Shown one piece after another: positions 1 through 7,774 of a DNA stretch of 14,486 nt. How positions within the stretch are numbered: the stretch's first letter is position 1; the number at the start of each line of letters is the position of its first letter. The notes below the pieces were generated by a model that was given only the letters and a program-made list of their open reading frames with translations, searched no databases and was not told the origin of the DNA. The DNA lies in the NCBI GenBank assembly GCA_009774535.1, contig VSNY01000093.1, forward strand, positions 1 to 14,486. Direction: 5' to 3'. The stretch comes from Lachnospiraceae bacterium (GTDB lineage: Bacteria; Bacillota; Clostridia; Lachnospirales; Lachnospiraceae). A program made the position numbers and the translations under genes.

Positions 1-21
1 CTATTATTATATAATCTAATA

Positions 22-864
22 TTATCTTTTGGCAGGCTCTAACATTTCCGTTAGTTTTGCCGCCGTATCCTGATTCATTGCCGCCAGGATATCCCCGCGA
101 TTTTGCGCGGACATTTTCTCTAAAATCCGTTTTACAAGCGAAAGATTATCGGTCATCGAATCAAAGATCGTCGCCGCGTCTTTTGCCTTGATCGACGAAT
201 ACGTCTTTACATAATCATCCACTTTGCTGTCATATTCCTGCTGCTGTACGACCTCTTTATACAATACTTCGGCGTTATCCGGATTGATCTCTTCATAAAA
301 TTTGCGGTACTCTGCGATATCGAGCGCTTGATCCCCGAATACGACCTCTTCATAAAATTCCTGCCGCAAGGCTTCAAAGGCAGCCTCGTTTTCACGGTAT
401 TTTTTCAGCTTGCGAACCTGCGCCTGCAGGTCTTCGATTTTAGAAGAACTGTCTTTATCAGTCTTTACCGCCGCCTGAAGCTCTCCTTCCAGCTCTTTGA
501 TGCGTGCGACCGCTTCGTCCAGCGTTTTATACGGATAATCGGCATTTTCATCTACTTCAGGCTTTACTTCCGGCAGGATCTGGTTCACATATGGTACGTC
601 TTTTAAAATCGGATACAGCACCGTAGAACCGAATCCACCGACGTCCAGACGGACGAGCAGCGCCAGGATTCCAAGCCAGATCGCGATAATTACAATGGTC
701 GCAATTGCTACAATCAGCTTGCCGCCGACTGTTTCTTGTTCTTCGACCATTTCCTGTTCCTGTTTTGCAGCTTTTTTCTCCAGTTTCTTTTTCCGTTTTT
801 CTTCTTTTTTTCTTTCCTTTTCCTGTTTTTTAGCATCTGCCTGTGCTACTGCTTCTTCCGGCAT
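22..864 (-). CDS. ylxF: MotE/YlxF-like membrane-anchored flagellar protein
   Basis: A 280-residue protein at the YlxF position of Firmicutes flagellar operons, after fliJ. Visible layout: a highly charged Lys/Glu-rich cytoplasmic N-terminus (about residues 1-45), one membrane segment (about 49-71), a coiled-coil stretch (about 113-160), and a C-terminal helical domain (about 220-276) resembling the MgtE intracellular N domain, with motifs such as IFDSM, VKRILEKM and ILAAM. This architecture matches the MotE/YlxF family. MotE in Gram-negatives is a chaperone for the stator protein MotC; the role of Firmicutes YlxF is poorly defined, so a stator- or export-related function is inference. The ATG has a near-perfect AAGGAGGT ribosome site 7 bases upstream. 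It lies 49 bases after fliJ. The next gene, often fliK, would lie beyond the left edge. Family call is fairly sure; exact function is not. Confidence 0.8.
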   Translation of the reverse strand: MPEEAVAQADAKKQEKERKKEEKRKKKLEKKAAKQEQEMVEEQETVGGKLIVAIATIVIIAIWLGILALLVRLDVGGFGSTVLYPILKDVPYVNQILPEVKPEVDENADYPYKTLDEAVARIKELEGELQAAVKTDKDSSSKIEDLQAQVRKLKKYRENEAAFEALRQEFYEEVVFGDQALDIAEYRKFYEEINPDNAEVLYKEVVQQQEYDSKVDDYVKTYSSIKAKDAATIFDSMTDNLSLVKRILEKMSAQNRGDILAAMNQDTAAKLTEMLEPAKR

Positions 865-913
865 TTAGAACCTCCTTCTATGTATAACGGTAAAGACAGG
901 CTGCCCCGTCTCT

Positions 914-1360
914 TTAGGTACTTTCTCCATGATAAGTATAGCTGACAAGTTCATTAACGGCCTGATTTTCTTCATAGGCCACTTCTTGTTTAAATTCTTC
1001 AAATGCCCGCTCCCGCAGTTTTTCAAACGTCTTGCGTTCTATCATCATTTCGTTTAATTTCAGCCTTGCCGCCTCCACCTGCTTTTCTGCCGTATGGACA
1101 ACCATCATCTGCGCACGGATTTTCGTTTTCATAATGTCAATGGACTGTTTGTTCTCTCTGATATCACGGATACTGATCGGCCCGTTGACAAGATCTACCG
1201 CCCGTTTTTCATAGGCGCTGCGCTGTGTAATCAGCATCTGCAGTGCGGCTTCTTCTTTACGCAGCCTTGCGTTTGCCTGGCCATATGCTATTTTTGCCTG
1301 GCTCTCCAGTTTTAATTTAATATCTAAAATGCTTTGCAGCTTGAATAAGAATTTGGCCAT
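914..1360 (-). CDS. fliJ: Flagellar export protein FliJ
   Basis: FliJ is the central stalk/chaperone-escort component of the flagellar type III export ATPase; it inserts into the FliI hexamer and links it to the FlhA gate. This 148-residue protein is almost entirely helical and heptad-rich with no predicted membrane segment. It opens with MAKFLFKLQSILDIKLK, the recognisable FliJ N-terminus of Firmicutes. Length is normal for the family. The ATG is preceded by AAGGAG with an 8-base spacer. It follows fliI by 74 bases, a larger gap than most in this operon, and precedes the ylxF-like gene. Sequence conservation in FliJ is low, so the call rests on the N-terminal motif, coiled-coil character, length and position directly after fliI, which together are strong. 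Confidence 0.9.
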   Translation of the reverse strand: MAKFLFKLQSILDIKLKLESQAKIAYGQANARLRKEEAALQMLITQRSAYEKRAVDLVNGPISIRDIRENKQSIDIMKTKIRAQMMVVHTAEKQVEAARLKLNEMMIERKTFEKLRERAFEEFKQEVAYEENQAVNELVSYTYHGEST

Positions 1361-1434
1361 TTCAAAGCTCCTTTGCCCCGTCGTCTATGCAGACTGGCCG
1401 TAAGCGGCGCAGCAGCCTGCCACAGACCGCACGG

Positions 1435-2760
1435 TCAGTCTTTAAAAATTGCTTCCAGACGCTGCATAATCTCCTCAAAGGTAAATTTCTCCATTGTCCC
1501 CTGCATCAGGAACTGGTTCACGGCGTTAATTTTCTGAATCGCATAATCAATCGCCACATTGGAACCGTTTTTATAAGCGCCGATATTAATCAAATCTTCC
1601 GCTTCATCATAAGTGCCAAGGACATTCCGCAGTTTTCCGGCTGCGCTTTTATGCTCATCCTGCGCGATCGCACTCATACACCTGGAAATGCTTGCCAGCA
1701 CGTCAATCGCCGGATAATGGTTTTTCTGTCCCAGCCTTCTTGATAATACAATATGCCCGTCAAGAATACTTCGTGCCGTATCCGTAATTGGTTCGTTAAA
1801 ATCATCGCCGTCTACGAGTACGGTATATAAGCCTGTAATCGACCCTTTATCCGAATTGCCCGCGCGTTCCAAAAGCTTCGGCATTTCGGAATAAATGCTT
1901 GGCGGATATCCTCTTGTTACCGGAGGTTCGCCGGATGCCAGGCCGATTTCACGCTGCGCCATACAAAAACGGGTCAGTGAATCCATCATCAGCAATACAT
2001 CTCTGCCCTGGTCGCGGAAATATTCTGCAATCGCCGTTGCCGTCTTCGCCGCTTTGTTACGGATCAAAGCCGGCTTATCCGAAGTCGCTACGATAACGAC
2101 GGAACGCTTCATGCCTTCTTCGCCCATATCGTTTTCAATAAATTCACGCACTTCGCGTCCGCGCTCCCCGATCAGGGCAATTACGTTAATGTCCGCTCTC
2201 GTATTGCGTGCAAACATCCCCATCAGCGTACTTTTTCCAACGCCGGAACCTGCAAAGATTCCGATACGCTGTCCTTTGCCGACTGTAATCAGCCCGTCTA
2301 CCGCCTTTACACCCAGCGGCAGCACGTCGCGAATAATAATACGTTCCATCGGGTCCGGCGGCATCGCGTCTACCGGATATTCATGATCCAGCGCCAGCTC
2401 TTTGACGTCGGTCGGCCTGCCCAGCCCGTCTAACGTATGGCCCAGAATATTGTCGCCGACCATTACAGATAACGGATGTCCGGTATTTTCCACAATACAT
2501 CCGACCCCGATGCCTTCCACGCTTTCAAACGGCATCAGCAGAATATGCTTGTCGCGGAACCCGACGACTTCCGCCATTACGCTCGCGCCTGTGCCGCGGT
2601 CAATGATAATCCGGCACAGATCATTCAGCTTGGCATCCGGGCCTAACGACTCGATCGTTAACCCGACGACTTTTGCCACTTTTCCATATCGGTTAAAATA
2701 AGTTTTATCTGCTAAAGCAATATATTTCTGATATTGCCTGTTTATAACTCCATCCACCAT
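1435..2760 (-). CDS. fliI: Flagellum-specific export ATPase FliI
   Basis: FliI is the cytoplasmic ATPase that energises unfolding and delivery of rod, hook and filament subunits to the flagellar type III export gate. The 441-residue protein has the F1-beta-like layout: an N-terminal beta-barrel domain (about 1-100), a Walker A motif GSGVGKST (171-178), the GERGREV motif (198-204), a Walker B region ending LLMMD (256-260), and a helical C-terminal domain. The stretch PPVTRGYPPS is also diagnostic of FliI/SctN. Length is typical. The ATG is preceded by TGAGGA, a modest ribosome site that overlaps the fliH TGA stop; the two genes are only 7 bases apart, suggesting coupled translation. No key residue is missing. 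Confidence 0.97.
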   Translation of the reverse strand: MVDGVINRQYQKYIALADKTYFNRYGKVAKVVGLTIESLGPDAKLNDLCRIIIDRGTGASVMAEVVGFRDKHILLMPFESVEGIGVGCIVENTGHPLSVMVGDNILGHTLDGLGRPTDVKELALDHEYPVDAMPPDPMERIIIRDVLPLGVKAVDGLITVGKGQRIGIFAGSGVGKSTLMGMFARNTRADINVIALIGERGREVREFIENDMGEEGMKRSVVIVATSDKPALIRNKAAKTATAIAEYFRDQGRDVLLMMDSLTRFCMAQREIGLASGEPPVTRGYPPSIYSEMPKLLERAGNSDKGSITGLYTVLVDGDDFNEPITDTARSILDGHIVLSRRLGQKNHYPAIDVLASISRCMSAIAQDEHKSAAGKLRNVLGTYDEAEDLINIGAYKNGSNVAIDYAIQKINAVNQFLMQGTMEKFTFEEIMQRLEAIFKD

Positions 2761-2767
2761 AAAATCC

Positions 2768-3634
2768 TCAGTCTGTACTGGATAATGCCTGCAAAGCTTT
2801 TACAAGGTTGGAAAGCTGGATCTCCATGCCGCATTCAAAGATGCCTTCATCCGTATCAATCGTACACTGCCCTGGCTGCATGGATTCATCCATAATAATG
2901 TCCAGCACCGCCTCGCCGCCAATTTTTTCAAAAATCTCCTGCTTGCTGTCCGATACGGACGCATAATCATCCGCACTGACAAAAATACGGAATTCCCGGC
3001 TGTTTTTGATATGCTGCACGGTACGCCGGATTAAATGCAGCAGAACCGATCGGTGTTCCACAAGACCGGTATGCATCACCTGGTCAAACACATGAATGAC
3101 CGCATCCATCACTTCCGGTTCCATCATATGTAAACGCGCGGCATAATCCTGTTCCTGCTGTTCTCTTTGCTGCTGCAGCTGCTGGCGCATCTGTGCTTCC
3201 TGCGCCTGCGCACGTTCCATGCCTGTGGCATAGCCCCGTTCTTCTCCCTGCTGTCTGGCGTTTTCTTTTAGCTTTTCCGCTTCCTGTACAGCTTTTTTTA
3301 AGATCGTTTCCGCATCTGCAGTCGCTTTGGATACAATCTGTTCCGCTTCTTCTTTGGCGCGTTCCACATAGTCAATTTCCAGTTCCGGCGAGACAGCCAT
3401 CGCCATACCCGCGATTCCTTCGGTAAATCCGGCTGGCTGCGTACCATCCGGCGCTTCTGCGCTGCTGGTTTCTTCCCCGTCCGGCTGCTCTTCCTGTTTT
3501 TGCCTGCGCAGCTGCGCCATTCGTTCAAACGAAAGCGCGGTCAGCTTCTGTTCGAGCAGCTCATTATGGTCAATAACACGGGTATAAGCCTCTCCTTTGC
3601 TCTGGTTGACCTGTGCTTTGTATAAATTAGACAA
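2768..3634 (-). CDS. fliH: Flagellar assembly protein FliH (FliI regulator/stator)
   Basis: FliH binds and restrains FliI and anchors the ATPase at the C-ring/export gate; it is related to the peripheral stalk of V/F-type ATPases. The C-terminal ~115 residues show the conserved FliH/SctL fold region (from MEPEVMDAVIHVFDQ to the end). The middle is a long Ala/Glu/Gln-rich coiled coil with a Q-rich block (QQLQQQREQQEQ). I place the start at the TTG at 3632-3634, giving 288 residues beginning SNLYKA after Met, the usual FliH N-terminus in Clostridia. A full GGAGGTGA ribosome site (3643-3650) lies 8 bases upstream, inside the last codons of fliG. The alternative GTG at 3646 would sit on top of that site and adds four residues. 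fliG and fliH overlap by 8 bases, so translation is probably coupled. The identity is sure; the exact start is likely but unproven. Confidence 0.93.
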   Translation of the reverse strand: MSNLYKAQVNQSKGEAYTRVIDHNELLEQKLTALSFERMAQLRRQKQEEQPDGEETSSAEAPDGTQPAGFTEGIAGMAMAVSPELEIDYVERAKEEAEQIVSKATADAETILKKAVQEAEKLKENARQQGEERGYATGMERAQAQEAQMRQQLQQQREQQEQDYAARLHMMEPEVMDAVIHVFDQVMHTGLVEHRSVLLHLIRRTVQHIKNSREFRIFVSADDYASVSDSKQEIFEKIGGEAVLDIIMDESMQPGQCTIDTDEGIFECGMEIQLSNLVKALQALSSTD

Positions 3635-4631
3635 CGATCTCGTCACCTCCGCCTCTGGAAATTACAATCTCAGCGGAATCCTCCAGCTTACGGATAACAG
3701 CAACGATTTTCTGCTGTGCCTCTTCTACGTCCTTCATTCTTACCGGACCCATAAATTCCATATCTTCCTCGATCATAGCAGCCAGACGTTTGGACAGGTT
3801 CTTTAAGATCGCGCCCTTTACTTCGTCGTTGGAACCCTTTAGCGCAATCGCAAGGTCGCTGTTCTCCACGTCGCGCAGCACACGCTGGATCGCACGGTCG
3901 TCCAGCAATAGAATATCTTCGAATACGAACATCTTCTTGCGGATTTCGTCTGCCAGTTCCGGCTCTTCCACTTCGAGTGTTTCCATAATATGTTTTTCTG
4001 TACTCCGGTCTACGGTATTTAAAATGCTTACGATTGCATCGACGCCGCCGACAATTGTGTAATCCTGGTTTGCCAGGGACGCCAGCTTGCGTTCCAGCAC
4101 GCTTTCCACTTCCTTGATCACGTCCGGCGATGTACGGTCCATCATCGCGATACGCTTTGCCACATCCGCCTGCTTTTCCGGGTCCAGCGAACCAATAATC
4201 ATAGACGCCTGGTTCGGGGACAGATAAGACAGGATCATCGCGATTGTCTGCGGATGTTCATCCTGAATAAAGTTCAACACCTGGCTTGCGTCCGTCTTGC
4301 GCACAAATTCAAACGGACGTACCTGCAGCGAAGCTGTCAGCTTGGTAATTACCTGCTGTGCGCGCTCCTCGCCGAGCGCTTTGTCCAGAAGGTCTTTTGC
4401 GTAGCCGATACCGCCTTCTGATATGTATTGCTGTGCCAGACACACCTGATAAAATTCATTGATGATATCATCTTTCAGCTGCGGCGCGATGCTCCTTGTA
4501 TTCGCGATCTCCAGTGTCAGCTCTTCGATCTCATCTTCTTTTAAATATCTGAAAATACTTGCTGATTTTTCCGGTCCCAATGCGATCAGAAGCACTGCCG
4601 CTTTTTGGAGACCACTCATCTTATCTGCCAT
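3627..4631 (-). CDS. fliG: Flagellar motor switch protein FliG
   Basis: FliG forms the upper ring of the cytoplasmic switch complex: its N-domain binds FliF, the middle domain binds FliM, and the C-domain contacts the stator to make torque. The 334-residue protein has the expected three-domain layout. Visible marks are the N-domain opening (MSGLQKAAVLLIALG), the middle-domain EHPQT motif (125-129), a Gly-Gly linker (195-196), the MFVFEDI segment (234-240) and the torque-helix region (about 271-305) with alternating charged residues. The length is normal for the family. The ATG has GAGGGAG four bases upstream. It lies 19 bases after fliF and overlaps fliH at its 3' end, where its last codons carry the fliH ribosome site. 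Nothing is missing. Confidence 0.97.
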   Translation of the reverse strand: MADKMSGLQKAAVLLIALGPEKSASIFRYLKEDEIEELTLEIANTRSIAPQLKDDIINEFYQVCLAQQYISEGGIGYAKDLLDKALGEERAQQVITKLTASLQVRPFEFVRKTDASQVLNFIQDEHPQTIAMILSYLSPNQASMIIGSLDPEKQADVAKRIAMMDRTSPDVIKEVESVLERKLASLANQDYTIVGGVDAIVSILNTVDRSTEKHIMETLEVEEPELADEIRKKMFVFEDILLLDDRAIQRVLRDVENSDLAIALKGSNDEVKGAILKNLSKRLAAMIEEDMEFMGPVRMKDVEEAQQKIVAVIRKLEDSAEIVISRGGGDEIVV

Positions 4632-4650
4632 GTCGCTCCCTCAATATTCT

Positions 4651-6270
4651 TTATTCCCAGTCCTCATTGAGCCAGTTGCGCAGCAATGACGCAACTGCTT
4701 CTGGTTTTTCTTCTACAAATTTTTCGATCAGTACTCTCGCCTCCGATTTTTCCTTGAAGCCGATGTCTTCCAAATTGTCTTCTTCGTTTTCCTTTGTTGT
4801 CTGCAATAAAGTCTCCACGGATAATTCCGGCTCCAGTTCCGGCGCTTTCTCTTTTCTTGTACTCATAAATACTACAAATCCAAGCAGTGCAAAGATCAGG
4901 ACTGCCAACAGAATCTCCAGATAATCAGAGAAGGTTCTGCCGCTTCCCGAAGACGGGATAAACAGCGGTTCCTGGTAAGCAATCACGGAAATACGCTCTG
5001 CGTCAATGCCAGTCGCTTTCGCAATCACATCGATCACTTCCGCATCCACATTTTGTCTTTGAACACCCTGGCCTTCGATCTGCGCCCGGTATTCTTCAAA
5101 TGTGGTATCATCCAAAGTACCGTCTCTGCGCAACGCGTCTTCATCGTATTTTACATATGTCTTTAAAGTTACGCCGACCGACGCGTTTTCATATAAAATA
5201 TTGCCCATCCCTTCTTCTTCACTTGTCAGAGTTTCATTTACCAAATATTCTCTGGAAGAATCTGAGATATTCTGTTCGGTACGTTCATCGTCCTGGAGCA
5301 TATAATTACCGTCTTCCCCATTCGCATCCGTACCCGGCACGCCCGCGTTCCCCGAAGTGGTGGATTCGTCATATGTTTGATCCCTGTCCAAAAAGCCCTG
5401 GTCACGGCCGTCCGCAATATCATATTCTTTACGGTTGGTCGTTTTCTTGCCGAAATTCAGCGGCAGATTAATCCCGACCTCGACACCCTGGTACTGTCCG
5501 GTGCCAAGCAATACGCTTTTGATATCGCCTTTCACTTTATTTTCAAATTTCTGCTGATAGGAAAGCTGTGAAGCAGTCATGCCGGAAGCTGTAGCAAGTT
5601 CTCCCATCCCGCCGGAATACAGCAGATTCAAATTACTGTCCATAATAGAAATATTATCCGTCGTCTTATTCCCAAGCCCGGTAGCAATCATGCGCGCCAG
5701 ACCGAGCGCCTGTTCCTCTGACATTTCGCCGTTCAGCGTCAGAAACACTTCCGCAAACGATTCCTTTTCACTGGCGATCAGCGTGCCGTCTTCCTGCGGA
5801 ATGTCCAGCGTAACCGTCGCTTTGTCCACATTGGCAAGCGTCTCTAAATCCCTTGCCATTCGTTTTTCCTCGTATTCTTTATACAGCTTTGCTTTATCCG
5901 CTTCTGTTGTACTCAGACTGCCGCTCAAAATCTCTTTCAGGGCTTCGTCTTCGGTGCGGATGGCATTTGAGCCAAGCAGAATATTAGCAGCTGAAGAATC
6001 CTTTTCGCGTATCGTAAACGTCATCCCGTCACTGGATATTTCATGATAAATCCCGGCATCCTTCAGCAGTGTCTGCACGGTAGATGCTTCTGAAGCATTT
6101 TCACATATTTTGATAATTGCCATTTTGGGTCTGGTCAGTGCAAACGACAAAATTCCGACCGCAACCAGTACGACCAGCAGCGAACTGATCATAATCATCT
6201 GCTGCTTTTTGGTGAACTTTTTCCACCATTCCGCAATACTGTTTAATAACTCTCTTATCCTATCCGGCAT
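4651..6270 (-). CDS. fliF: Flagellar MS-ring protein FliF
   Basis: FliF builds the membrane-embedded MS ring on which the rod, switch and export gate assemble. From the chosen start the protein is 539 residues. It has two membrane segments (about 24-46 and 449-471) flanking a large extracytoplasmic region with ring-building motifs, a low-complexity Gly/Asp/Asn-rich insert (about 305-330, with GVPGT), and an acidic cytoplasmic tail ending RNWLNEDWE, which is the FliG-binding C-terminus. Two starts are possible: ATG at 6270 with GGGAG five bases upstream, or ATG at 6291 with AGGA six bases upstream, adding seven residues. I prefer 6270 because the resulting MPDRIRELL start fits FliF homologues and has the stronger ribosome site. 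A 114-base gap (to the longer start) with a hairpin separates it from fliE. Confidence 0.95.
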   Translation of the reverse strand: MPDRIRELLNSIAEWWKKFTKKQQMIMISSLLVVLVAVGILSFALTRPKMAIIKICENASEASTVQTLLKDAGIYHEISSDGMTFTIREKDSSAANILLGSNAIRTEDEALKEILSGSLSTTEADKAKLYKEYEEKRMARDLETLANVDKATVTLDIPQEDGTLIASEKESFAEVFLTLNGEMSEEQALGLARMIATGLGNKTTDNISIMDSNLNLLYSGGMGELATASGMTASQLSYQQKFENKVKGDIKSVLLGTGQYQGVEVGINLPLNFGKKTTNRKEYDIADGRDQGFLDRDQTYDESTTSGNAGVPGTDANGEDGNYMLQDDERTEQNISDSSREYLVNETLTSEEEGMGNILYENASVGVTLKTYVKYDEDALRRDGTLDDTTFEEYRAQIEGQGVQRQNVDAEVIDVIAKATGIDAERISVIAYQEPLFIPSSGSGRTFSDYLEILLAVLIFALLGFVVFMSTRKEKAPELEPELSVETLLQTTKENEEDNLEDIGFKEKSEARVLIEKFVEEKPEAVASLLRNWLNEDWE

Positions 6271-6297
6271 CTTTACTCCCACTCTCCACATTGAAAT

Positions 6298-6351
6298 TCC
6301 TGGCTGTCCAAAAGGCGCAGGCCGTCTGACGCCTGACGATCCCAGCCAGGA
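6298..6351 (-). other. Hairpin in the fliE-fliF gap
   Basis: A 9-bp perfect inverted repeat (tcctggctg at 6298-6306 and cagccagga at 6343-6351) encloses 36 bases. A smaller inner pairing, caggc/gcctg, lies at 6318-6322 and 6331-6335. On the transcript the 3' arm (TCCTGGCTG complement strand, ending in CCAGGA) contains the AGGA that would serve the upstream fliF ATG at 6291, while the GGGAG serving the ATG at 6270 stays outside. It has no following T-run, so it is not an ordinary terminator. A role in RNA processing or in setting the fliF start is inference. Confidence 0.5.
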
Positions 6352-6405
6352 GATCCTGTTAAATTATTCTGTTACCGCTTCCTGCTTATGTACTATACAT
6401 CTTCG

Positions 6406-6726
6406 CTAAATCTGCATCTGCATAATCTCACGGTAAGCTTCCAGCAGCTTATCCTTAACCGCCGCGGTATACTGCAGCGAGATATTCGCTTTGGACTGCG
6501 CAATCAGTAAGTCATGCGTATTTTCCGACTGTCCCATTGCAAACTGGATCATTGCGGACTCTGCGTCATTGTGCAGGTCATTCGTTTCGTTTACCATGCC
6601 AATCGCAGACTGAAACACCGTCTCAAAATCTTCCACTTCCTCCTGCGCCGCAATGTTAAACTGCTTCTGTGCAGCCAGAAACGTGGCTTCCGCCGCGGAA
6701 GTTCCTGTAATACCTGATACGTCCAT
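6406..6726 (-). CDS. fliE: Flagellar hook-basal body complex protein FliE
   Basis: FliE is the small adapter joining the MS ring to the proximal rod and is the first substrate of the flagellar export apparatus. The 106-residue protein shows the conserved C-terminal half of the family: the run from NETNDLHNDAE through MIQFAMGQ, ENTHDLLIAQSKANISLQY, to KLLEAYREIMQMQI. The N-terminus is less conserved and Ala-rich, as usual. The length is typical. AGGAGTG stands about seven bases before the ATG. It lies 20 bases after flgC and is followed by the widest intergenic gap inside the operon before fliF. The assignment is firm. Confidence 0.96.
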   Translation of the reverse strand: MDVSGITGTSAAEATFLAAQKQFNIAAQEEVEDFETVFQSAIGMVNETNDLHNDAESAMIQFAMGQSENTHDLLIAQSKANISLQYTAAVKDKLLEAYREIMQMQI

Positions 6727-6746
6727 TTTTCTTCACTCCTAAGTTT

Positions 6747-7193
6747 TTACTTACCGATCTGAAGCCCGGTCTGCGCCATGGATTTACTTGCTTCAAACGC
6801 TGTAATATTCGCTTCGTAAGCCCTGCTCGCATCGATCAGATTCGTCATTTCAGTTACAAGGTTTACATTCGGATAAGAAACGTATCCGTTTTCATCAGCG
6901 TCCGGATGCGCCGGATCGTATTCCATAATAAAATCCGTCGTCGTGTCTTCCTCGACTTCCACAACCTTTACGCCGTTTCCAATATGGCTGCCCCGTTTCC
7001 TGCTCTCTGTCAGATAACGGTCAAACCGATTGACTCCCTTTTCCTGAAACGATACAACTTTGCGTCTGTAAGTCGTTCCGGCATCTGTTCTTGTCGTATT
7101 TACGTTTGCAAGATTTTCCGCAATAATATCTGCGCGGAACTGCTGTGCCGTCATGCCTGACGCGCTAATACCAAATGATTGAAATAGTGCCAT
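6747..7193 (-). CDS. flgC: Flagellar basal-body rod protein FlgC
   Basis: FlgC is one of the proximal rod subunits, exported through the flagellar type III gate and assembled around FliE/FlgB. The 148-residue protein has the N-terminal rod/hook motif (about 1-37, including ENLANVNTTRTD), the FlgC-specific YDPAHPDADENGYVSYPNVN block (92-111), and a C-terminal helix with MTNLIDASRAYEANI (116-130). These are complete and unaltered. The length is typical. The ribosome site is weaker than its neighbours' (AAAGGAA about 6-8 bases before the ATG). It follows flgB by 37 bases and precedes fliE by 20, so it is co-transcribed with them. Confidence 0.97.
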   Translation of the reverse strand: MALFQSFGISASGMTAQQFRADIIAENLANVNTTRTDAGTTYRRKVVSFQEKGVNRFDRYLTESRKRGSHIGNGVKVVEVEEDTTTDFIMEYDPAHPDADENGYVSYPNVNLVTEMTNLIDASRAYEANITAFEASKSMAQTGLQIGK

Positions 7194-7230
7194 ATGCTTA
7201 TTCCTTTCTGAACCCGTCTTTAAGTTCCGG

Positions 7231-7632
7231 TTAGTTGCCGATTGCCGTACGCATCCGCGAAAATTCCTGCGAAATACTGTCTGTCAGCGCCTGATAGCGG
7301 ATCTGCTCCGACGCCAGTTCTACATTTTCCGTATGAATATCCACATTATTGCCGTCCAGGCGGTAAGAAAATGACTCTGCCGCCAGATCAATCTGTGAAG
7401 TCGCCGTCAGCCGTCTCAGATTGACATTATGTACTTTCTCATCCAGATTTCGGTTAAATTTGGAATCCATCATCTCCCGTTCCAACAGAGACTGGAAATT
7501 CACATCGTACCGTTTAAAATCCGGTGTCGTCGCATTTGCAATATTATTCGCAAGCACGCTTTCCCGCAGCCAGCTTGCGTCTGCTGCTTTATCTAATACG
7601 TTAATGTAATCAAATGCAGATGATTGTAGCAT
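7231..7632 (-). CDS. flgB: Flagellar basal-body rod protein FlgB
   Basis: FlgB is a proximal rod subunit and the first gene of this flagellar operon. From the ATG at 7630-7632 it is 133 residues, the family's normal size. It carries the rod signature LANNIANATTPDFKR (27-41) and the C-terminal DGNNVDIHTENVELASEQ block (from residue 93). An upstream in-frame ATG at 7683 would add 17 basic residues that do not resemble FlgB. I reject it because AGGAGGG lies six bases before the inner ATG and rod-protein homologues begin there. A ~135-base purine-rich leader and a sigma-A-like promoter precede it. Rod proteins lack a Sec signal, and none is seen. Confidence 0.96.
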   Translation of the reverse strand: MLQSSAFDYINVLDKAADASWLRESVLANNIANATTPDFKRYDVNFQSLLEREMMDSKFNRNLDEKVHNVNLRRLTATSQIDLAAESFSYRLDGNNVDIHTENVELASEQIRYQALTDSISQEFSRMRTAIGN

Positions 7633-7768
7633 ATAATCCCTCCTGATCCATAATTTCCTTTTGGATGTTCCTTTGTTCTTCACTCAGCTTATGTTGATTT
7701 CTTCTGGTTTCTTTCTGATTCTTGCGGTTTCTTCCTATTTATTCTTATTCATCGTAATTTCTACCCTA
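7633..7768 (-). other. Purine-rich 5' leader of the flagellar operon
   Basis: Between the putative transcription start and the flgB ATG the coding-strand leader is strikingly rich in A and G, with few pyrimidine runs. Two imperfect ~20-base repeats stand side by side (7735-7716 and 7715-7695, minus strand), both beginning G(G/A)AAGAAACC and ending in ATCA. GGA triplets occur at 7735, 7671, 7658, 7649 and within the ribosome site at 7643. Length is inferred from the promoter, not measured. The leader is likely unstructured except for a possible ATCC/GGAT pairing next to the ribosome site. Confidence 0.5.
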
Positions 7769-7774
7769 TAATAC

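Noticed and set aside
865..913. AGAGAC/GTCTTT pairing just after the fliJ stop as an attenuator
   Set aside because: Six pairs including a G-U, no T-run and a strong ribosome site immediately after; too weak to call.
1361..1445. GACCGTGCGGTC palindrome at the fliI stop as a terminator
   Set aside because: Stem of four to five bases with no T-run; fliJ and the rest of the operon follow in the same direction.
1895..2386. Long plus-strand open frames opposite fliI, also opposite fliF (5579-6046) and topA (9661-10131)
   Set aside because: Each lies wholly inside a well-identified minus-strand gene, has no ribosome site or family resemblance, and has low-complexity composition expected of antisense reading.
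7633..7683. Longer FlgB start at the ATG at 7683
   Set aside because: Adds a basic 17-residue extension with no family support and lacks a ribosome site as good as AGGAGGG before the ATG at 7632.
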